DNA of 64,000 nucleotides from Apostichopus japonicus (taxonomy: Eukaryota > Echinodermata > Holothuroidea > Aspidochirotida > Stichopodidae): NCBI RefSeq assembly GCF_037975245.1, contig NC_092569.1, forward strand, positions 2,083,501 through 2,147,500, given 5' to 3'. Both the position numbers and the translations under genes were made by a program. Below, piece by piece: positions 1 to 10,845 of the stretch; position 1 is the stretch's first letter; each line of letters begins with the position of its first letter. The notes beneath the pieces were generated by a model. It ran no database searches. It was not told where the DNA came from and saw nothing but the letters and a program-made list of their open reading frames with translations.

Positions 1-1659
1 CGATACAATACAACATAATAATCATAACTGACCTATGCATCTTACGTAGCATTGTCACTCTAGCCTAGGCTATGAACATTGAAAACGAAAGTTTTGGACC
101 AAATGTACTACTAGTACGCGATTTCCGGCTGCGAATGACACATTTCCAATCCGAATTTTTTACCGGCCCGGGCAAGGATCAGATCCATATTACGGCTCGA
201 GTGCAAATGCGACTGGATCAATGCATCAGTTTACCCCGTGGAGAGATGATCGTCTGATAAAATCAGAGGATCTGATCTGGATCTTGTATAAAAGCACAAG
301 TCCAAGAACAGATTTAAGAACTTAGGTAAGTGCTAATTTTCAAATTTAATCTTTATAGCAGCAAATAGGCTCATATACTTCATTATTGCATACTGTACAT
401 GGTGCATATTGCTATAATTTATTTCAGGCTTTTCCAGTTACAAACATGCCCCTCCCCCCAAGAAAAAAATAACAAAACATAAATAACAGTTTTGGTATAT
501 ATATGTCCCTGCATGGTCCAGTGTGCAGATTTTTACTCACATTTGTTGCTCTCACTATGTGTGATTGTGGGAACTAGGGACTGTGTCCCAATGGCTAGGA
601 AAATTATTGAAGGTCAGGCTATTTTATTGAAGTTAATGAGTTTTGTCCTTTTTTACAAGTTGTACTGAAGTTTGGTAGAACACTACCATTTCGACAAAAT
701 ATTGTCAACTAAAAATTCACTTTTCAACATTGCAGCATTGATACTGACATTTGAGAAGTCCTCTCCCTCCATACATCCACATACAGTACCTCACAGATGT
801 GCAAGATTTCATAACAGGGCTACACAGTCTGCATAAAGTATATACTAACCTCAGAAGCAATCAATCACAACAATATTGTCTTGCCTGATTGCAACTCCAT
901 TGTGGAAATAAAACCTGAAAACTTTGTCCCTTTGGTTGTGGTCAAACAGTGTGTCAATAAAGGATCATATGACACCTAGCCAGTTCATATCACAGTGTAA
1001 GGCAGTCTATACTGCAGCAGCCAACAGTGAATATATACAGTCTTCAAAAGCAGGGTTAACCACAGAAAGGGAGTAAAACTGTTAAGCAGTGGTCATGCTC
1101 TGAGGACTTACTCTTTCAATGCATGCCTTTGGATACTGTTTCACATTCATGGCTCATATTATTGTGGTGTGCAGCTGAGTAAATGAAGATTTAGTTGTGC
1201 TCATTTGTCATTGTGCTCCACTTACATGGGAAACAAAATGTGTGAAGGAAACCTTACAAATTTTAACAAATTACCAGTTTTCTGTCAGAATGTAAAGAGG
1301 ATGATCCTGACAAATTGGACATTGAGCCAACTCTTTTCTCATCTCCACACAAAAGCAAGGGAAATACATCCCTACCTAATACACTTAAAAGGAACGTGAG
1401 CATGGATAATGAAATGGAAAATTTGGAAGAGGAACCAACTTTAAATAATCATACTAAAACAAAACTTTCACTGTCGTTTGAATGGGGCAGTCACTGTGAG
1501 TCACAACATCAGTACTATTTCTCCAGATACAACAAATGATTCGCTGTGGTTGTACCTTGACATAAGTTCAAATGGAAGTAGTAGCAGTAGCTTTGGTATT
1601 GCCAGAGAATTTTCTGCATCAATTTCTTCATGTGATCAAAACCTTCTTTTTTCACCAGG
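1..1659. other. AT-rich intergenic sequence, no supported gene
   Basis: No convincing coding region. A TATA-like TATAAAAG lies at 286-293, and a good splice-donor-like string (TTAG|GTAAGT) has its GT at 326. Together they could mark the 5' end of a transcript reading rightward, but nothing else supports it. Short open frames at 1205-1539 could belong to the N-terminal part of the decayed transposase-like gene that follows. They have no recognisable motif. Confidence 0.4.
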
Positions 1660-2253
1660 AGTGAGATAAAACGAAGGAGACGCAATCAAGCATTTGATCC
1701 TCTGCCTATGTTCCAATCTGATTGCTGTGATGGTAGCTGTATCAAATCGCTTTCTTACGATGACCTAGAACAGTCTTTTCTAGAGGTTAGTGAAGTGAGG
1801 GAAACTTAGCTAAAGCAATTCACTCTGGACAAGATTTGGATTCATCAGGAAAGATCATGTCACACCTGAGACAAATCTTGTTCTATTTATGTAATTTGTG
1901 GGAAGATTGTATGTGAGAAAGCATTTTGTATGTTCTTTGGTATTAGTAGCAAGTTATTCAAAGATTGTCTGAAATAATTTCAAGTTGGCAAGAAAAATGC
2001 AATTCATGGCAATAAAGGCAAGAAAAGGATGAGAACAAAAACTCCATTTGCACTAGCTTGGATGAGGTGTTTATTTGAACATATTGGAGATTACATGCCC
2101 CACAAAACAGAAGTGCACCTTCCAGTGTCATACACAAAGACTTCTCTCCATGCATGCATGAAGAAGGAAATGATAGAAATTGGCATTGGTGAACAAAGCA
2201 TCATTTCCAAGGAATACTTTATGGAAATCTTTAGAAGAGTTCAAGATTCCTAA
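1660..2253 (+). pseudogene. Decayed DUF7869-type transposase-like gene, N-terminal segment
   Basis: Read in one frame from an acceptor-like CACCAG at about 1659, the translation contains DCCDGSCIKSLSYDDL, then CGKIVCEKAFCMFFGIS, then WMRCLFEHIGDYMPHKTEVH. This order (CC..C motif, then 'V-C-x-K-A-F-x-x-x-x-G-I-S', then 'GD-x-M-P-H') resembles the uncharacterised DUF7869-containing proteins that are repetitive in marine invertebrate genomes. Three in-frame stops (TAG 1807, TGA 1867, TAA 1975) break the frame, so this copy cannot make the protein. A further short segment, about 3436-3546, reads CEWYLKEVAERTRSGKENEE between a TTCTAG acceptor and a TTAAG|TGAGT donor and fits the next part of the same protein. 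The C-terminal part lies at 6040-7341. Family assignment is from remembered motif pattern, not a search. Confidence 0.55.
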
Positions 2254-4506
2254 TTATTTTATCTTGTGAATGTGCATGGATTTATGACAGTTATTGTTGC
2301 ATACATTGCATGGGAAAAGGGGAATAAAATTTCAAATTCCTCATAGCTAGTAGCTTTAAATTGATTAACTAGCATAAAGACATTGATAAAGTATACTGAA
2401 ACTTGTGAGGTCGAAAGTGCTGTTGTAAGACTGTTTTGCCAGGATTATCACACAAACAATACAGTAGCTGTGTACATTACAAATGATAACTTTCAAGTAC
2501 TGTACATGGTCTGCTGATCAATCACAATTGGTGGGTTATAGCCCGGGGTGTCAAAACCACAGGCATTGCATCCTTTTTTCTTTGCTGACTATGGAGGCTT
2601 TAACTTCATACAATCCAGTGACATTTAATCTGTTTAGTTAACTACATGTGCAGTCCATTAAACATCTCTTCAGAAAAATTCATGTGTCTCTATTGTTAGC
2701 TTCAGCTTCAGCAAGCACAAAGACTGTACTGTACATACTGGAGAGAATACACCTCACAGCTAGTGTACCACTAAAGCTGCATTATCATTCCTTAAAAACA
2801 TTAGAATTATTGTCAAAAATTTTGATTTAAAGAAGTTCTAAAGAACATGTGACATAAGTTTGATTGCAACCTCCACTCAAATCAGGAGTAAAAGTGCTTT
2901 CTGCTGAAATGTCAATGAACAACTCCCTTAGATAGAGACATTTTCAGAAAGTCCCCCAAATATGCCAGAAATTGAAATATGCTTACCTTTGGTCAAACTT
3001 CTTTAATTGTTTTAATTTCCACCTTTGAGGACATTTACCTCAACTGTCTGGGAAAATGATTAGGGTCTTATTTCCAAACATCCCTATCAATTGGTCTAAT
3101 AAATAACATGAGAAGATGTTGTGCAGCTTTACTTGTTCTTTTCTCAATTAGCTACTCTCAACACCCTATACTCCTTTAAAGGAATTCTCTAAAGTACCTA
3201 AAAGAATGCTTAACTTCAGTTATAATTAGTAAAAAATTTCAACATGCTCATTGCATTATTCTATGGGTATTCATGAAAACAACATGGTTCAAATTGACAC
3301 AATAAAACTCTATCACTAATCACTACATAACTTTTTCTTGATTAGGTTAAGCAGTTCAATTTTACACCATTGTGTGAAGTAAAACTTATACTTTAAATGC
3401 TTAATTAAAGTATTTCAACATTATATTTTTCTAGACGACTGAGTTTACTGTGAGTGGTACTTGAAAGAGGTAGCGGAAAGAACAAGGAGTGGAAAGGAAA
3501 ATGAAGAATGCCGACAATTGCAAGAAGTTCATCTTAATCATCTTAAGTGAGTCAAAATATTTTACTAATTTAGAATTAAAAGTTGATGTCTGCTTTCCTT
3601 TTTGAATCCTTGCAGAAGTCAAAAGCAATAGAAAGACTATCTATTCCTTCAAGTCCTCTATATGTGTGGGTGTGTCAGTGATGCTCCTAGTTAACACTTA
3701 TCTCTTTCAAAAACTTGCTTGAACTACAAATTGGATATAGTAGCCCTAACTAAGATGATAAACCCTAAAGTTCAGAGAAAGGTCATTGGATCGGTCTCAA
3801 GTTTTCGTAACAAGTAATTAAAATGGCAGAAAATGAGATAGGGGCCTTTTCTGGCCCTACTCTGAGTGTGCTCTATATTCACAAGCAAAGGTATGTTTGA
3901 GTTTTAATTTCCATAGGATCCTTGCCCAGTAGTAGTTGTACGGGAAAAGTGCAAAAAAAAGTCAAGTGGGTGGTACGTTTTATGAACAGCGCCCTCAAAC
4001 TTAAGAAATCTCACTTCTGGCCCTAATTGGGGGGTCCATTTTGGGCCTGTGGGTATATTTCAATTTTTTTTTAAATACCATTTTTCAGGAGCGTATTGAC
4101 ACTATTTTTAGAAACTCAAGTAAAAAAGTTGTGTATTTTGTGTTATCTACTCAAATTTCTGACTCGAAAATTGCGAAAATCACCTCGTTCATATGTATGA
4201 AAATGCTTGCACAAGCTGATTTGAGTAATTCAAATGACAACAACTTCTTAGCATTAGCATACAGGTGCTTAACAATTAAGAGGGTGGTCCACTAGCATAA
4301 GGACTACAAATAAACTGCATTTCCAGGGTCATAGATGTCGAACGATGTCTGTGAACAGCTATTTTGGGCATTTCAAGGTCAAATTTGGTCACAATTAGAA
4401 GTTTTATTTTTGGTTTTCAATACAAACTAGTAAGATATGTATAGTTATGATGCAAAGAATGTGCTAAATCATATTTTATATAAGTTATTAATGCTCTGGA
4501 GAGCAG
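2254..4506. other. Non-coding sequence within the decayed element, with an interspersed repeat
   Basis: Apart from the possible exon-like piece near 3436-3546, nothing coding is supported. About 2940-3070 resembles sequence near 35520-35640 (both contain CCAAATATGCCAGA followed by a similar AT-rich stretch and a 'CACCTT-GA' block), so it is probably a dispersed repeat family. Confidence 0.35.
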
Positions 4507-5713
4507 CTTAAAGTGGCATATATGAGAGTTATATCAGCCCTACAGAAACATGCTTGCGAGGGCAAACAGTGGTAACATTATATCTTCATTCAAGGAGATC
4601 ATGCTAACAACATTAAGAACTATTGAAATGTATTAAAAGGGTTCTGTCTAATACTCTTTGACTCCAACCCCCCCCCCACACCCTCCCCATAGTGCACTAT
4701 GCATATTTGAATACATGCATACAGTATGTGACTGACTTTTACTGCAAAGAGACTGCATAAACATGCATTCAAGGTATACTGAATTATTGGTATGGTCCAC
4801 AGTGTGCACTATATATGTGTGTACATGTTCAGTACAGTGTTATTTTACACCAAGTACTATTAAATACACACTGTCCAAGATAATGAACAGTATACACACT
4901 GTACATGTATTTACTGGTTAAACATTCCTTTTAAATTATTGAAAGTCTTTTAATTTATTGAATTAGCAAAAGAATTATACACTACTGTACATTGCAAATA
5001 TTTAAAAAGACATTGAAATATGCACTTTGCACTATATATGTGTGTACATGTTCAGTACAGTGTTATTCTACACCAATTACTATTAAACAAACACTGTCCA
5101 AAAACATGTACAGTACACACTGCACATTTATGTACTGGTTAAACATTCCTTTGAAATTATTGAAAGTCTCTTAATTATTGAATTAGCAAAAGCATACACT
5201 AAATTGCAAATATTTAAAATGATACTGAAATATGCACAGTATTGAATGGAATGACCACACATATATACACAAATGATACACACATATATAGTGCACACTG
5301 TATGTATGCACTGGTTCACATTCATATTCTAATCTGATATAGGGTTGGGTAGAGGTTTTGGTTGGAAGGGGGTGAGTTACATGCATACAGACAATTTGAA
5401 GCAGAAGATTACCTTACCAAATAATTCAGTATACCTTGAATGCATGTTTATGCAGTCTCTTTGCAGTATTAAAATTCAGTAACATATATGCATACAAATC
5501 TGCATAGTGCACTATGGGGAGGGTGTTGGGGGGGGGGGGGGGTGAGAGGGAGTCAAAGAGTACTAGACAGAACCCTTTTAATAAATAACATTTCAATAGT
5601 TTCTAATGTTGTTTTACGTGGTCTCCTTGAATGAAGATACAATGTTACCACTGTTTGCCCTCGCAAGCATGTTTCTGTAGGGCTGATGTAACTCTCATTT
5701 TCGCCACTTTAAG
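4507..5713. mobile_element. Fold-back (long inverted repeat) element
   Basis: The left arm (about 4507-4790) and right arm (about 5425-5713) are imperfect reverse complements of each other, beginning CTTAAAGTGGC and including matching blocks such as TGCTTGCGAGGGCAAACAGT. The arms enclose a direct duplication of about 225 bp (units near 4800-5028 and 5029-5240, both containing GTGTGTACATGTTCAGTACA). No coding capacity is seen. Target-site duplications are not evident at the ends. The structure is that of a non-autonomous fold-back DNA transposon or an old inverted duplication, and it interrupts the decayed transposase-like gene. Confidence 0.65.
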
Positions 5714-6039
5714 TTGGTTGCTACAGTAGGCGGGGTCGTAACCTAGCAACGAAAAAGTTTTCAATTTTTTTTTTTGCCCAATTTCATCCTTTGAGACATA
5801 TGGCAAGACACCATATCATTTCCAGGCGATTCTAAGAGGGTCGACGTGGAATCGACCCAAAAATCTGTTGATTTGGCATGGATTGACCCATATATCATTT
5901 ACATTATTTCTCAAATGATATTGGATCAAAACTCAAATCAATATTTCTTATCTGATATCGTAAACCCTGTATCAGTTAAGAGTTTATTTTGTATCATAAT
6001 ATGTTCTATTTTTACTAGGTCAAAAGGAGAGCAGTAACA

Positions 6040-7341
6040 TCTTGCCCGCACTAAGGCGTGCCAGGTTTCTTTGGAACTGAATACCCTTATAGTCGATGGA
6101 ATGGACCAATCAAAGACTGATCTGCCACATTTTGTCCAGAGTGATAAGGATGTAAAACATCCACATCCACATAACAGGTCAGTATTATCATGGAGGTCTG
6201 TTTTACCTCCATGGTATTATGAAGTGACCGGAAAGTGTTTATGTCATTATAAGTGTAAACATCACGTTTTCTGGTTTCCGAGAAATTGTAATCCTACAGT
6301 ATGAAATTGTGATGTCATGTTGGTGTATAGTACAGTATGTATGTGCGTGAGCAGCATGTGTGTGGGTGTTTATACAGGGTGTTTGTTTGTACGATGCCTT
6401 GTTTTACAACACAATGTCTCAAGAGGGGAAGTTTGATTATCTTCATAAGTAGTATAAGGATGGACACCTAAGGTTACAAGAAGTCTAGTGTTCCTATTGT
6501 TTTGGTTGAGGTCAAATCAATTCTGTTCTTTATTTGTTGTTCTGATAAAGATAATGGCCTTAGTATCCATCAAATATTATGTGACTGTGTTTTTTTTGTT
6601 AAAGCACATAGTAGGTTAATTATCAAACTTTATTTAATAGCAGAAAACAAGTAATAACAACCTCTTTATCATACATGTCAATGAAGTAGTATATATTCAT
6701 TCTTCTCTTTCTTTTCAGGTGTCCTAATTCACACTAAAGGTCCATGTGACAAGTTTGCATACAGGTATATGTTATGACTGATCTGAAGCATATCCAACAT
6801 GATTCAAACATGACCATTACATGCAATTTGTGGACACTAGTGAAGCACAAGGATACTCTTGGGAAGGATCTGTTTTTGCAAATGGATAATTGTTACAGGG
6901 AGAATAAGAACCGCTATCTTCTGTCCTTCAGCCCTTCTGCTCCTTGCTTTTAGAGTTGAAGATCTTCAGAGTGGTGATATATATAAATGTTATAACTTTG
7001 CTAAAGAAGTTATTGAAGTATCTGACTATATTAAAGTTGGGTATATAACAGCCGTAAACCTCATTGATTCAAGCACACGACCATACTTTGGAGAAGTCAC
7101 TAAAATTTAAAAGGATGAGGTTATTTTACATTGGATGAAGGGATCCTGGACTGGAGACTGGAAACTGCTAGACTGTGGCCAAGGAAGAAATAAGCAGCCA
7201 TACACACCATCAGTTTCTTTCCATTCCTTAATGTTCTGGGACTTTAATTTAACCCATAAAAATCGCCTTCCAAAGAGGGAAGTCTGTGACTTGAAAGAAA
7301 GATATGCAGCTATAGATAAAGAATTTGAGCTGAATAACTAG
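6040..7341 (+). pseudogene. Decayed DUF7869-type transposase-like gene, C-terminal segment
   Basis: The segment begins with ...LNTLIVDGMDQSKTDLPHF (about 6074-6140). After a probable intron (donor about 6177, acceptor TTTTCAG at 6719) it continues as VLIHTKGPCDKFAY, then in another frame LFLQMDNCYRENKNRYLLSF (about 6868-6930), followed after a frameshift by VEDLQSGDIYKCYNFAKEV and, to 7341, the WDFNLTHKNRLPKREVCDLK part. 'DGMDQ-K-LPH' and 'L-LQ-DN-RENKN-Y-L' are the hallmark strings of the DUF7869 family, thought to be transposase-like. At least two frameshifts separate the blocks, so this is a relic. It is the continuation of the segment at 1660-2253; the two are separated by the fold-back element. 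A palindromic minisatellite starts 100 bp after its last codon. Confidence 0.6.
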
Positions 7342-7440
7342 GAAACCTTATGTTTTACACATACTATTGATTGGGCAGTGTGTACTCTTATTTTCTTGCA
7401 ACAACTTGTGTAAAAGAAGATATGTAGTTTTGAGAAACAC

Positions 7441-8635
7441 ACACAATTTTCTTGGTGTATTGCTACACTTAACTGGTTGGGGCATACTGGTACGCCCCAA
7501 AGATATATACAATTTATCATAGGGGTGTATTTCTACTCTAAACTGGTTGGGGCGTACTGGTACGCCCCAAAGATATATACAATTTATCATAGTGGTATAT
7601 TTCAACATTTAACTGGTTGGGGCGTACTGGTACGCCCCAAAGATATATATAATTAATCATAGTGGTGTATTGCTACACTTAACTGGTTGGGGCGTACTGG
7701 TACGCCCCAAAGATATATACAATTTATCATTGAGGTATATTTCTACACTTAACTGGTTGGGGCGTACTGGTACGCCCCAAAGATGTATACAATTTATCAT
7801 AGTGGTATATTTCAACATTTAACTGGTTGGGGCGTACTGGTACGCCCCAAAGATATATATAATTAATCATAGTGGTGTATTGCTACACTTAACTGGTTGG
7901 GGCGTACTGGTACGCCCCAAAGATATATACAATGTATCATAGTGGTCTATTGCTACACTTAACTGGTTGGGGCGGGGCGTACTGGTACGCCCCAAAGATA
8001 TATACAATTTATCATAGAGGTATATTTCTACACTTAACTGGTTGGGGCGTACTGGTACGCCCCAAAGATAAATACAATTTATCATAGTGGTGCATTTCTA
8101 CACTTAACTGGTTGGGGCGTACTGGTACGCCCCAAAGATATATACAATTTATCATAGTGGTCTATTGCTACACTTAACTTGTTGGGGCGTAATGGTACGC
8201 CCCAAAGATATATACAATTTATCATAGAGGTATATTTCTACACTTAACTGGTTGGGGCGTACTGGTACGCCCCAAAGATATATACAATTTATCATAGTGG
8301 TCTATTGCTACACTTAACTGGTTGGGGCGTACTGGTACGCCCCAAAGATATATACAATTTATCATAGAGGTATATTTCTACACTTAACTGGTTGGGGCGT
8401 ACTGGTACGCCCCAAAGATATATGTTATTAATCATAGTGGTGTATTGCTACACTTAACTGGTTGGGGCGTACTGGTACGCCCCAAAGATAAATACAATTT
8501 ATCATAGAAGTGCATTTCTACACTTAACTGGTTGGGGCGTACTGGTACGCCCCAAAGATATATACAATTTATCATAGTGGTGTATTGCTACACTTAACTG
8601 GTTGGGGTGTATTGGAACGCCCCAAAGATACAAAA
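7441..8635. repeat. 70-bp palindromic minisatellite, 17 units
   Basis: Units start (at AACTGGTTGG) at 7471, 7541, 7611, 7681, 7751, 7821, 7891, 7961, 8036, 8106, 8176, 8246, 8316, 8386, 8456, 8526 and 8596. The period is exactly 70 bp except for one 5-bp internal duplication in the 7961 unit. Each unit carries a palindrome with arms TTGGGGCGTAC and GTACGCCCCAA around a two-base centre, followed by an AT-rich half. First and last units are the most diverged, as expected for an array that evolves by unequal exchange. Variant patterns repeat every three units (7591-7680 equals 7801-7890) or every two units (8150-8400), a higher-order structure. Reading frames over the array are accidental, since 70 is not a multiple of 3. 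Confidence 0.95.
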
Positions 8636-9323
8636 AACATTGTACAATATATCCATTTTGCCCCAAAATGACTATTTATCAAAAAATACTTGCATTTTAT
8701 GTTCGCTTTGGGAAAATCATACCAAAAGTAATCATATATTAAATTTTTGCTATATTTTGTCAACTTGATTGATAAAAATCTTTGCTTTTGTTAGTAAGTG
8801 ATGGTTTATTCAAAATTCAGTGAATGTTATGGCTAAATTGCTTAATTTGTTAGTATCTGTAACAGCAAACTCTTTTAAGACATCTAATCCACCAGAATAG
8901 AGATAAAATGTTTATGTCTGCTCGTTTTACTATGAATTAACAAGGTAACACTGTTGTGTAAAATTATTCCATTTAAATGGCTATTTATCCTGCATTTTTG
9001 AATAAATGTATATTTACAGAATTTTACAAATAAGAAATGTTACATGCAAATAAATGAGAAAATAAGCAACATATTTCAAATGTCATATTTTTCATGTACT
9101 TATACAATGCAAAAGCCAGGCCTTGGTTAACAGACCACATTTCAACGTAAAATGGTTGAATTCACTCGTACATCTTTCATTTTTCAGCTTTTACTTGGAG
9201 AAAAAGTGAAAAGTCATATTTCCTTAATTACCCAAATGTTTCCTAGTCTCTTTAACCATATGTTGTCAACAACTTTATTCATCATGACCTGTATTTATTT
9301 CTTTATTTGATCTTCTCCCACAG
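8636..9323. other. AT-rich sequence, nothing recognised
   Basis: Low-complexity AT-rich DNA between the minisatellite and the orphan exon. No open frame of note. A polypyrimidine tract and CCACAG acceptor lie at its right edge (9313-9323). Confidence 0.4.
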
Positions 9324-9414
9324 TTTCCAGAGAATCGACGAAATCAGTGGCCAGCTTCGCGCAGATATCATCTTAAAGCCTCCGGCGATTGTCGATATAC
9401 TAAAGAAGAAGTAA
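9324..9414 (+). CDS. Possible terminal exon of an unidentified gene
   Basis: A good acceptor (CTTCTCCCACAG, ending 9323) precedes an open stretch that reads FQRIDEISGQLRADIILK, then PPAIVDILKKK and stops at TAA 9412-9414. The composition (charged, leucine and isoleucine rich, helical, basic end) and the sharp splice boundary look like a real last coding exon. The product is not recognised and no upstream exon was found in this window, so the rest of the gene may lie left of position 1, with the transposon remains in its intron. It ends about 620 bp before the neurensin-like start codon and in the same orientation, so it could alternatively belong to an overlapping transcript. Confidence 0.35.
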
Positions 9415-10035
9415 ACGTCAATGCCCATACTAGTTCTGTTTTGAAGAATCGTAGGGAATTGGCGGGAATTTTCTCAAGTGCTATAGATGGTTAGAGAGCA
9501 ACTTGAAAGCTCTTTCACTGATCCAAGACTACATTTTTTTCAGACGATTATATATATATATATGAAAAAAAAGATCTTTTTCTTTCAATGGGTTTGAACA
9601 CGCATTTCTTTTGAATACTTGATCGATAACATCGAGAAAAAGAATTGAAGTGTTCTATCAAACATCTACGGTAGATAGCTTACATTTTGCGTGTACATTT
9701 ACGATTGGAAATGAACGTATTCCATATTCGTGTATGATATTCCCCTTTCAAAACGAAGACGCCATTGCTTTGAACTAGGAGCATTGTAAATTGTGTGAGA
9801 GAGCGCCTTCTCGTCACTAATGGAAACTCATTGGATTGACATTTTCAGTGCAATGAGGCCTGCATAAGCTTCAGAGACAAATCAAGCAAAGGTTTCATTA
9901 GAACTGCAAATAAGAGAATTTCTCTGCTAGGTTTTCAGTTGATTTAACATCACCATTTTTGACCATTTTCAATTGACTTCCCATTAAAATTTGGACCATA
10001 TATACGGTATTTATCACAAAGGGAATTATTGTGCC

Positions 10036-10845
10036 ATGGATACGGACGATCACGAAACCCTTCCGAAAGCTCCTGGCCAAGACAAAGCACCGAGACATCT
10101 ACCTAAAGCAAGCCCAGTGACATCCCCACCAGTCTCGGCCTTACAACAAGCATCCAGCAGAAGGAAGATCTTCGCCAAGCCGCCTAGGTTAGAAAGCGTC
10201 TCGGAGAGTGACGTCAGTGAAAAATCGGCCGTGGATTCTCCATCTACGAGTTCGTCTGACTTCGGTGTGCGTTCGTACCTTCATCATTTCTACGAGGACG
10301 AACCCAAAGAGAAAAGTGGCGAGAGTGTGTTTGAAAGCGGCGGCGGTCCGATCGATAGTTGCGCTGAGACTGTGAAACGATGTGCTAGTAGAAACAGACA
10401 TTGTTCTCCGATATGGTGGAAAGCCGGTGCCTGGGTCGGTTTCAATATTCTTTTCCTTGCTTTGATCGCCATTTCAGTGAGTTACCTCGTTAAGCCGCGC
10501 CCTACCAACCTCTACCAGAAAGATGACATACCGGTCGTCGATCAAGAGGCTAAGGACTTCAATAAGAAGCTGAACGCTGCGAAAGTCGGCAGTCTAGTTT
10601 TGCTATGTGTCGGTGGATTAATCCTAACAATTTCGCTTCTTCTGCCGACTCTAGGGATCACTGTCGATCCCGACGAGATCCATGTGGATCCGTCAGGTAC
10701 ATTCCCACCTTACATGCCTTTGGAAAATAACGAAGACGACGAGGACGGGATTCCATACACGTCGAAATTGACGAGTGTACAACCGCAACGCGCGAAAGGA
10801 GAATCAGTTGTGGCGGGAAAAGATATGGTTAAAGTCCAAGAATAA
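10036..10845 (+). CDS. Neurensin-like vesicle membrane protein
   Basis: A single-exon frame of 269 codons. The ATG at 10036 sits in a strong context (GTGCCATGG) and is preferred to upstream non-ATG codons. The first ~75 residues are Pro/Ser rich and disordered. Residues ~76-88 read FGVRSYLHHFYED, very close to the neurensin signature 'FGVRSYLHQFYED'. Two membrane segments follow: ~130-150 (after SPIWWKAGAWVGFN) and ~184-206 (VGSLVLLCVGGLILT), separated by a loop containing VVDQEAKDFN, which matches the 'VVD..A..FN' of neurensins. The tail is acidic. Vertebrate neurensins (NRSN1/NRSN2) are two-pass proteins of small vesicles in neurons, about 200 residues. This one is longer, mainly at the N terminus. 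Family assignment is fairly sure; the exact function in this animal is inferred. Confidence 0.8.
   Translation: MDTDDHETLPKAPGQDKAPRHLPKASPVTSPPVSALQQASSRRKIFAKPPRLESVSESDVSEKSAVDSPSTSSSDFGVRSYLHHFYEDEPKEKSGESVFESGGGPIDSCAETVKRCASRNRHCSPIWWKAGAWVGFNILFLALIAISVSYLVKPRPTNLYQKDDIPVVDQEAKDFNKKLNAAKVGSLVLLCVGGLILTISLLLPTLGITVDPDEIHVDPSGTFPPYMPLENNEDDEDGIPYTSKLTSVQPQRAKGESVVAGKDMVKVQE

Noticed and set aside
7348-8085. Open frames with repeated 'YISLGRTS' and 'NCIYLWGVP' over the 70-bp array
   Set aside because: Products of the minisatellite read in shifting frames; the period is not a multiple of three and no start or splice context supports coding.
7441-8635. CRISPR-like array
   Set aside because: Units repeat along their full length without unique spacers, and the DNA is animal nuclear. 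It is a minisatellite.
7441-8635. Ribozyme in the 70-bp repeat
   Set aside because: Looked for CUGANGA and GAAA boxes on both strands; none in the required arrangement.
9991-10035. Extended N-terminus of the neurensin-like protein
   Set aside because: It would need a TTG start; the ATG at 10036 has a strong context.
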